DNA from: an uncultured Pelagibacteraceae bacterium
GTDB taxonomy: Bacteria; Pseudomonadota; Alphaproteobacteria; Pelagibacterales; Pelagibacteraceae
NCBI GenBank assembly: GCA_902538745.1
Contig: CACBGP010000001.1
Coordinates: 1-64,000, forward strand
Direction: 5' to 3'
DNA: 64,000 nt
Part shown: piece by piece, positions 57,709 to 64,000 of the stretch
How the letters are laid out: each line of letters begins with the position of its first letter
Numbering within the stretch: position 1 is the stretch's first letter
Position numbers and translations under genes: made by a program
Notes under the pieces: model-generated
Seen by the model: the letters and a program-made list of their open reading frames with translations, nothing else
What the model was told of the DNA's origin: nothing
Database searches by the model: none

Positions 57709-59249
57709 TGCTAAGCAACCTTCTTAAAAATTTGTCAATATTAAAAAAATTTCTATTTATAAACTTAATTTTTTTTACAATAATTGGATTATTTACATTT
57801 ATATACCTGGAAAACGTACAACCAAATTTAATAAAGAAAAAATCTTCTAATCATATCGAAATTATAAATAACACTATTGATAATCTTAATAGACTTAACG
57901 TTAGATTTATTAAGGAAGATATAAGAAAATTTTTGTTTTCTACAAGATTTCTTTTTCAAAATTTGGATAGAGTTATTTTTTTTGATAATGAATTAAACTT
58001 AATTGGGGACACTGATACGTTAGATCTTGACCCAAGATCATTTTCTACAAGATTAGATATAATAGAATTAGAAATATTAAACGAAGATAAAACAAAAGAA
58101 ATTACAGAGGACAAGAATATAAATATGGGTAATGAAAACAATGTATCGCTAAAAGATATCTTAACTAATTATGCTGGATCTAAAAATTATGGGATCCCCT
58201 TTACGTTTACCGAAGATGAATTTAATAAATTTAAACTAACAACTATTAAAAATGTTATGAAAAATGACAAAAATATAGGATATCTTGCAATAAGTGAAAA
58301 CGCAAATGATATTAAGGCTGCCATTGATGAAAGAAAAACATTTATTATTAGAACAGCTATAGCCGTTGGAATAGTAATATTAATTTTTTCATTTGTTTTA
58401 AATAGATATTTTTTGAAACCAATTAAAAATTTAGTTACTTACACAAAAACAATTAAAGAAAAAAATTCAAAGATAACCAACATTGAGAATTTAAAACTTA
58501 GAAATGATGAACTGGGATTACTCTCAAGTTCTCTAGATGATATGACTTTAGAATTACAGAAAAGAATTTCACAAGCTGAAAATTTTTCAACAGATCTCGT
58601 ACACGAGATAAGAAATCCATTAGCCTCACTTAAAAGCGCATCAGAAATTCTACAAGATACAAATGATATAGATCAAAGAGTAAAATTGATAAATATCTTA
58701 AGTCATGATGTTCAGAGAATAGAGAGATTAATCACAGATTATTCTCAAATGCTAAAAGATGAGGTGGCATTAAGCAAAGAAAAGATAAAAAAATTGGATG
58801 TTGAACCTATCATAAAGTCTGTTGTTGATGATTTTAATAATATTTACAAAGTAAAAAGAGGGATAGAAATTTCTTATGAAAATGATGGTAAAAAAAATTA
58901 CTTCATTAACGGTATTGAAAATAGAATAGAACAAATTATTGCAAATCTTTTAGATAATGCAATATCGTTTAGTGAGGATAATAAAAATATAATTGTAAAA
59001 GTGTCTCAATTGGAGGACAAAAAAATTTATATTGATATTTTAGATGAAGGAGATGGATTTAAGGAGAAAGACACTAACAAAATTTTCAAGAGATTTTATA
59101 GTAATAGACCAGATAAATTTGGTCAACATTCTGGTTTAGGATTGAATATTGTTAAAAATTTAGTTGATCTACATAATGGTTCTATTAAAGCATCAAATCG
59201 AACTGACAAAAAGGGCGCAAGAATGGAAGTCATTTTTCCAATGTTATAA
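57708..59249 (+). CDS. chvG: sensor histidine kinase ChvG
   Basis: H-box LVHEIRNPLASLKSASEIL; N box IANLLDNAISFSEDN; G boxes DEGDGF, HSGLGLNIVKNLVDLHNG; overlaps chvI by 1 nt. Confidence 0.93.
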   Translation: MLSNLLKNLSILKKFLFINLIFFTIIGLFTFIYLENVQPNLIKKKSSNHIEIINNTIDNLNRLNVRFIKEDIRKFLFSTRFLFQNLDRVIFFDNELNLIGDTDTLDLDPRSFSTRLDIIELEILNEDKTKEITEDKNINMGNENNVSLKDILTNYAGSKNYGIPFTFTEDEFNKFKLTTIKNVMKNDKNIGYLAISENANDIKAAIDERKTFIIRTAIAVGIVILIFSFVLNRYFLKPIKNLVTYTKTIKEKNSKITNIENLKLRNDELGLLSSSLDDMTLELQKRISQAENFSTDLVHEIRNPLASLKSASEILQDTNDIDQRVKLINILSHDVQRIERLITDYSQMLKDEVALSKEKIKKLDVEPIIKSVVDDFNNIYKVKRGIEISYENDGKKNYFINGIENRIEQIIANLLDNAISFSEDNKNIIVKVSQLEDKKIYIDILDEGDGFKEKDTNKIFKRFYSNRPDKFGQHSGLGLNIVKNLVDLHNGSIKASNRTDKKGARMEVIFPML

Positions 59250-59294
59250 AGTTCTATTGATTAATTAAAACTTTGTTGTTAGAAGATCCACAAC

Positions 59295-60581
59295 ATGGCA
59301 GATTTTAAAGTTAAAGATATATCTCAAGCAGAATTTGGACGTAAGGAAATCTCAATAGCTGAAAGCGAAATGCCTGGATTGATGGCATTAAGAGAGGAAT
59401 ATAAAGGAAAATCTCCCCTTAAAGGAGCAAAGATTATTGGTTGTTTGCACATGACTATTCAAACAGCAGTCTTGATTGAAACATTAGCCAATTTAGGTGC
59501 AGAAGTAAGGTGGTCATCGTGCAATATTTTTTCTACTCAAGACCATGCAGCTGCTGCTATAGCTAAAGCTGGAATACCCGTTTATGCTTGGAAAGGTGAG
59601 ACGGAAGAGGAGTATTTATGGTGCATTAAACAAACAATCATAGGAAATAAAGATTGGAAACCAAACATGCTTTTAGATGATGGTGGTGATCTTACTGCAA
59701 TAATGCATAAAGAATATAAAGATTTATTAAAAGATGTTAAAGGCGTTTCTGAAGAAACTACAACCGGAATTAAAGCGCTTAATAAAATGGAAAAAGACAA
59801 AGCACTGTTAGTTCCAGCCATAAATGTTAATGACTCTGTTACAAAATCAAAATTTGATAATCTTTATGGTTGTAGAGAAAGTTTAGTCGACGGAATACGA
59901 AGGGCAACAGATGTAATGATGTCTGGAAAAGTTGCTATTGTGGCAGGTTTTGGGGATGTTGGAAAAGGTAGTGCCGCCTCACTCAGACAAAGTGGCGCTA
60001 GAGTTTTGGTCACTGAGGCAGATCCAATTTGTGCTCTACAAGCTGCTATGGAAGGTTATGAGGTTGTTCTCATGGAGGATGCTATAGGCCAAGCAGATAT
60101 TATTGTTACAGCTACTGGTAACAAAGATATTGTTACTGCTGATCATATGAGAGAAATGAAAGATAGAGCAATACTATGTAATATCGGTCATTTTGATAAT
60201 GAAATTCAGGTTGATGCTTTAAAAAATTATAAATGGACAGAGATTAAACCTCAAGTCCACGAAATCGAATTACCAAGTAAAAAAAGGATAATTCTTTTAG
60301 CGGAGGGCAGATTAGTCAATCTAGGATGTGCAACTGGGCATCCAAGTTTCGTGATGAGTGCATCATTTACCAATCAAGTAATTGCACAAATAGAACTTTG
60401 GAACAATCACAAAAATTATGAAAATAAAGTATATGTCTTGCCAAAACATTTAGATGAAAAAGTTGCTACTCTACATTTAAAGAAAGTTGGTGCAAAGTTA
60501 ACTAAACTATCTAAAGATCAAGCAGACTATATAAGTGTCGGCGTTAATGGTCCATTCAAACCAAATGCCTATCGCTACTAA
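59295..60581 (+). CDS. ahcY: adenosylhomocysteinase
   Basis: [96 protein letters not shown]. Confidence 0.98.
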   Translation: MADFKVKDISQAEFGRKEISIAESEMPGLMALREEYKGKSPLKGAKIIGCLHMTIQTAVLIETLANLGAEVRWSSCNIFSTQDHAAAAIAKAGIPVYAWKGETEEEYLWCIKQTIIGNKDWKPNMLLDDGGDLTAIMHKEYKDLLKDVKGVSEETTTGIKALNKMEKDKALLVPAINVNDSVTKSKFDNLYGCRESLVDGIRRATDVMMSGKVAIVAGFGDVGKGSAASLRQSGARVLVTEADPICALQAAMEGYEVVLMEDAIGQADIIVTATGNKDIVTADHMREMKDRAILCNIGHFDNEIQVDALKNYKWTEIKPQVHEIELPSKKRIILLAEGRLVNLGCATGHPSFVMSASFTNQVIAQIELWNNHKNYENKVYVLPKHLDEKVATLHLKKVGAKLTKLSKDQADYISVGVNGPFKPNAYRY

Positions 60582-61020
60582 CAGTGATAAAATAATTTTA
60601 AACTCTGAAAAAGATACCAAAGAATTTGCTAAGAATTTTTCGAATAAAGTTAAACCAAATTATATAGTTTTTGTATTCGGTGAAATGGGAGTAGGCAAAA
60701 CTACGTTTATAAAATATCTCGTGAATGCTTTTCAACAAAAGAATAAAGTAAAAATTACAGAGGTGATAAGCCCTACATTTAATCTTTTAAACCAATACGA
60801 TGTGAATAAATTTGTCGTAAATCATTACGATTTATTTAGGTTAAAAAATGATGGTGAATTAAAGAGCTTGGGTTTATTTGAAGATAATCTAAATACAATT
60901 ACATTAATAGAATGGCCTGAGATTATTAAAAAAAAACCTGAAAAATTGATAGAATTATTTTTTAAATATGAGGATGATTATCAAAAAAGATCAGTGCAAA
61001 TTAAAGGTCTAAAACTATAA
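60565..61020 (+). CDS. tsaE: tRNA threonylcarbamoyladenosine biosynthesis ATPase TsaE
   Basis: [41 protein letters not shown]; overlaps the end of ahcY. Confidence 0.93.
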   Translation: MPIATNSDKIILNSEKDTKEFAKNFSNKVKPNYIVFVFGEMGVGKTTFIKYLVNAFQQKNKVKITEVISPTFNLLNQYDVNKFVVNHYDLFRLKNDGELKSLGLFEDNLNTITLIEWPEIIKKKPEKLIELFFKYEDDYQKRSVQIKGLKL

Positions 61021-61023
61021 TTT

Positions 61024-61968
61024 TTGATGAAAAATTTGAAAAAAATAAAGGGTGATGCGTCTTTCAGAAAATTTTACAGAAAAAAAAGTAAAAACGCTAA
61101 TTCCATAATAGTCCTTGCAAAAAAGGAAAAAATTAAAAATTTAATTATATATGAGGCAATAAATAGAATATTAAATAAAAATAAAATTTTAGCTCCAAAA
61201 TTAATTAAAGAGAATTACAAAAAAAACTATATAGAAATTCAGGATTTTGGTGACTACACAATATTTAAAACTCTGAAAAGAAAAAAAGTTAATAAATTTT
61301 TATATTTTAAAAAAATAATAGATTTATTGATTAGGATACAATTAATAAAAAATAGAAGTATAAAAAATTTTAAAAATAAGATTTATCATATTCCTAAATA
61401 TAACGAAAAAATTTTAATCAATGAGACTAATTTATTTAGCAAATGGTATGCAGAGGAAAATCTAAAAAACTCTAAAAAAAAAACTTTTTCAAAAAAATTT
61501 AACAAAGTAATTAAGGAATTAATATCAAAATTAAGTTTAAAAAATAATGTGTTTGTCCATAGAGATTTTCATGTATCAAATCTTATGTTAGTCAGGAATG
61601 AAATAGGAGTTATAGATAGTCAAGATGCTTTAATCGGAAATAAGGCATACGATTTAGCATCTCTAATTGACGATGTAAGATTTAAGACATCAAAATCATT
61701 TAAAAAAAAAGTTTATGATCACTACCTTAAAAAACAAAAAAATTTGATAAAGAATAAATTTAAAAATGATTTTGAGATATTATCAGTTTTAAGAAATCTT
61801 AAGATAATTGGAATTTTTACACGTTTATCTTTGAGAGATGGAAAAAAAAAGTATATTAAATTAATTCCATATACGTGGGAATTAATAAATATGCGTATTA
61901 AAGAAAACGAAGTATTCTTTAATTTAAAAAGTTTACTAAGTCAAAATTTTGAAAAAAAAATTAAATGA
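61024..61968 (+). CDS. amgK: phosphotransferase, likely AmgK-type N-acetylmuramate/N-acetylglucosamine kinase
   Basis: GDASFRKFYR start, VHRDFHVSNLMLVRNEIGVIDSQDALIGNKAYDLASLIDDVR; tsaE-amgK-murU context. Confidence 0.82.
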   Translation: MMKNLKKIKGDASFRKFYRKKSKNANSIIVLAKKEKIKNLIIYEAINRILNKNKILAPKLIKENYKKNYIEIQDFGDYTIFKTLKRKKVNKFLYFKKIIDLLIRIQLIKNRSIKNFKNKIYHIPKYNEKILINETNLFSKWYAEENLKNSKKKTFSKKFNKVIKELISKLSLKNNVFVHRDFHVSNLMLVRNEIGVIDSQDALIGNKAYDLASLIDDVRFKTSKSFKKKVYDHYLKKQKNLIKNKFKNDFEILSVLRNLKIIGIFTRLSLRDGKKKYIKLIPYTWELINMRIKENEVFFNLKSLLSQNFEKKIK

Positions 61969-62654
61969 GAATTAGAACTGCATTAATATTATGTGCAGGT
62001 TTTGGTAAAAGACTGAATCCCCTAACTCTTGAAACTCCAAAACCTCTGCTGAAAATCAAAGATACCACAATTTTAGAAAACTGTATTAATGTAATTTCCA
62101 AACTTGGTATAAAAAAAATTCTTATAAATACATTTCACCTTGGAGATCAAATAAATGAATTTATTAAAATGAAAAATTTTGAGGTAGATATTGAGATTAA
62201 AGAAGATGGAAAGAATATTTTGGATACAGGCGGTGGTATAATGAATTTAGTGAAAAATACTACAGATCAAGATTTTTTAGTTTTTAATCCTGATACTTTG
62301 TGGAACTATAAATATGTTAATGAAATAAATAAAATGCAAGATTTTTATTTTTCTAATAAATTGAGTTGCATTCTTTTAGTTGCAGATAAGAAACTAAGTT
62401 TTGATAAGAGCTTTAACGGAGATTTTAAATTAAAAGATAATCTATTGCAAAAAGGTGAAGATAATAATTTTATTTATATTGGTTGTAAAATTTTCAATAA
62501 AAGTTTGTTTGAAAATTACGTTTTAAAAAATTTTTCAATTTTAGAAGTATGGAAAGAATTACGAAACAAGAATCAACTTAATGGATATGAAAGCTTAAAT
62601 AAATTCTATCATTTAACTAATTTAGAAACTTTCAAAAAACTAAAAGATCTTTAG
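61965..62654 (+). CDS. murU: nucleotidyltransferase, likely MurU-type N-acetylmuramate-1-P uridylyltransferase
   Basis: ALILCAGFGKRLNPLTLETPKPLLKIKDTTILENCI, FLVFNPDTLWNY; ATGA overlap with amgK. Confidence 0.85.
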   Translation: MRIRTALILCAGFGKRLNPLTLETPKPLLKIKDTTILENCINVISKLGIKKILINTFHLGDQINEFIKMKNFEVDIEIKEDGKNILDTGGGIMNLVKNTTDQDFLVFNPDTLWNYKYVNEINKMQDFYFSNKLSCILLVADKKLSFDKSFNGDFKLKDNLLQKGEDNNFIYIGCKIFNKSLFENYVLKNFSILEVWKELRNKNQLNGYESLNKFYHLTNLETFKKLKDL

Positions 62655-63345
62655 CCCTCTCTTTATCAAGATACTCACATTTTGTGATTTTCAAATTATT
62701 GTCTAACTTTATCAATAAAGGATTTCCTGTAGGTATTTCTAGATTTGAAATCAGATTATTATCTAATTCAAAAAGTTTTTTGCATAAAGCTCTAATAGAA
62801 TTGCCATGGGCTGAAATTAAAATATTAGTATCTCTCAATTTTTCTTGGATTTCTTCCTCAAAAAATTTAACGACTCTATCGTAAGTATCTTTTAAAGACT
62901 CTGTGCTTGGAATAAGCTCCTCTGGAACATCTTTGTAAGTACTTATGTTACTAGGATGGTGTGGACTTTCTTTACTTAGGGCATCTGGTTTCATATCCCA
63001 AGATCTACGAAACTCGTGCACTTTTTTTTCACCAATTTTTTTTGCCATTTCTATCTTATTTAAGCCAGTAAGAGCTCCATAGTGTCTCTCGTTAAGCTGC
63101 CAGGCAGATTTAAATTCTTTTTCATCATTTAAAATTTCTTTTATAATTTTTAGGGTATGTTTTGCTCTTAATTGAACAGATGAATAATAGTAGTTTATTT
63201 TAAGGTTTTGTTCTTTAATAAGTTGTCCTGCTTTTTTAGCCTCGAATTTGCCTGTTTCTGTAATATCTACATCAACCCATCCTGTAAATTTTTTCTCAAG
63301 ATTCCATATACTTTGTCCATGTCTTACAAGAATTAAAAAACTCAT
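62632..63345 (-). CDS. gpmA: 2,3-bisphosphoglycerate-dependent phosphoglycerate mutase
   Basis: LILVRHGQSIWNLEKKFTGWVDVDITETG, LNERHYGALTGLNK, ISAHGNSIRALCK. Confidence 0.96.
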   Translation of the reverse strand: MSFLILVRHGQSIWNLEKKFTGWVDVDITETGKFEAKKAGQLIKEQNLKINYYYSSVQLRAKHTLKIIKEILNDEKEFKSAWQLNERHYGALTGLNKIEMAKKIGEKKVHEFRRSWDMKPDALSKESPHHPSNISTYKDVPEELIPSTESLKDTYDRVVKFFEEEIQEKLRDTNILISAHGNSIRALCKKLFELDNNLISNLEIPTGNPLLIKLDNNLKITKCEYLDKERAKDLLVF

Positions 63346-63388
63346 ATTGTATTTTTAAAATATATTTATAAATAAAACTATATAATTA

Positions 63389-63784
63389 ATGATAAAATTT
63401 TTTTCTAAATATAAAATAATTTTTTACTTTCTGAACTTTTGTCTGATTTTTTTATATATTTTTCCAGGTAGTTTGATTGGCTTTCTTCTACATGGTGATA
63501 TTAAAATGCAACCTCAAATAACACGCGACTTTATAATATCATCGAATCATTTTTATGCTTTCATTTTGTTATCAATGGTAGGTTTTCTTACCTTTTATAA
63601 ATTTAATGAAACTAAAATATTAATAATCTATTTGCTTGTATTATCAATAATTCTAGAAGTTTTTCACTTATTAATACCTGAAAGAAGTTTTCAATGGCAA
63701 GACCTTTTTGGAAATATATCTGGAGTGATAGTTGTAATTTTTATTAAGAAAATTATAAATAAATATGGCATATTTAAAAAATAA
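63389..63784 (+). CDS. VanZ-like family membrane protein
   Basis: Four predicted TMs and VanZ-type motif LIPERSFQWQDLFGNISGVIV. Confidence 0.7.
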   Translation: MIKFFSKYKIIFYFLNFCLIFLYIFPGSLIGFLLHGDIKMQPQITRDFIISSNHFYAFILLSMVGFLTFYKFNETKILIIYLLVLSIILEVFHLLIPERSFQWQDLFGNISGVIVVIFIKKIINKYGIFKK

Positions 63785-64000
63785 AGTAATTATTTTATTT
63801 TTTTTTTTGTTAACAAGTTGCTCATCGATACCATCAAACACTTCAAATAGTTGCTCAATATTTAATGAGAGATATCTTTGGTATAAGCACACAAAAAAAG
63901 TTGAAAAAAAATGGGGCACTCCGATTTATATTCAACTTGCAATTATAAAAATGGAGTCAGACTTTGATTGGTTAGCAAAACCTGCAAGACAAAAAATTTT
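63765..64000 (+). CDS. putative lipoprotein with SLT-like lytic transglycosylase start, truncated by window end
   Basis: Manual translation MAYLKNKVIILFFFLLTSCSSIPSNTSNSCSIFNERYLWYKHTKKVEKKWGTPIYIQLAIIKMESDFDWLAKPARQKI: lipobox LLTSC and an SLT-like AIIKMESDF; absent from the ORF track. Confidence 0.65.
   Translation, partial: MAYLKNKVIILFFFLLTSCSSIPSNTSNSCSIFNERYLWYKHTKKVEKKWGTPIYIQLAIIKMESDFDWLAKPARQKI

Noticed and set aside
59250-59294. Leader of ahcY inspected for a SAH riboswitch or SAM-II/SAM-V element
   Set aside because: Only 45 nt, without the conserved motifs of these classes.

Overview
This 64 kb, very AT-rich, gene-dense window looks like core chromosome of a SAR11-clade alphaproteobacterium (Candidatus Pelagibacter-like). 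The assignment rests on the gene content, the dmdA sequence, and the very short or overlapping gene junctions. I saw no rRNA, tRNA, CRISPR array, prophage or transposon. Gene blocks in order: trmD(partial)-rplS; leuCDB; dmdCBA (DMSP demethylation); asd; sdhCDAB; mmsA; mdh-sucCDAB-lpd; priA; atpHAGDC; then on the minus strand rplU-rpmA-obgE-proBA-nadD-rsfS-ctpA-rppH and metX-metW-gloB; hisC-tyrA; NlpC/P60-ampG-trkH; class I lysS-pyrD; rpmB-queuosine-precursor transporter; a compact minus-strand polyamine operon (ornithine decarboxylase, deoxyhypusine-synthase-like protein, aguB, aguA); regA; bioY; polA; chvI-chvG; ahcY; tsaE-amgK-murU; gpmA; a VanZ-like gene; and a truncated lipoprotein/SLT-like gene. 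The best non-coding find is a SAM-II riboswitch before metX, with a good sigma70 promoter placing the predicted start site at the first aptamer stem. The best candidate for new biology is the four-gene polyamine operon, whose leader carries an unexplained terminator-like hairpin and a 10-bp inverted repeat. I do not see a clearly novel multi-gene defence or mobile system here.
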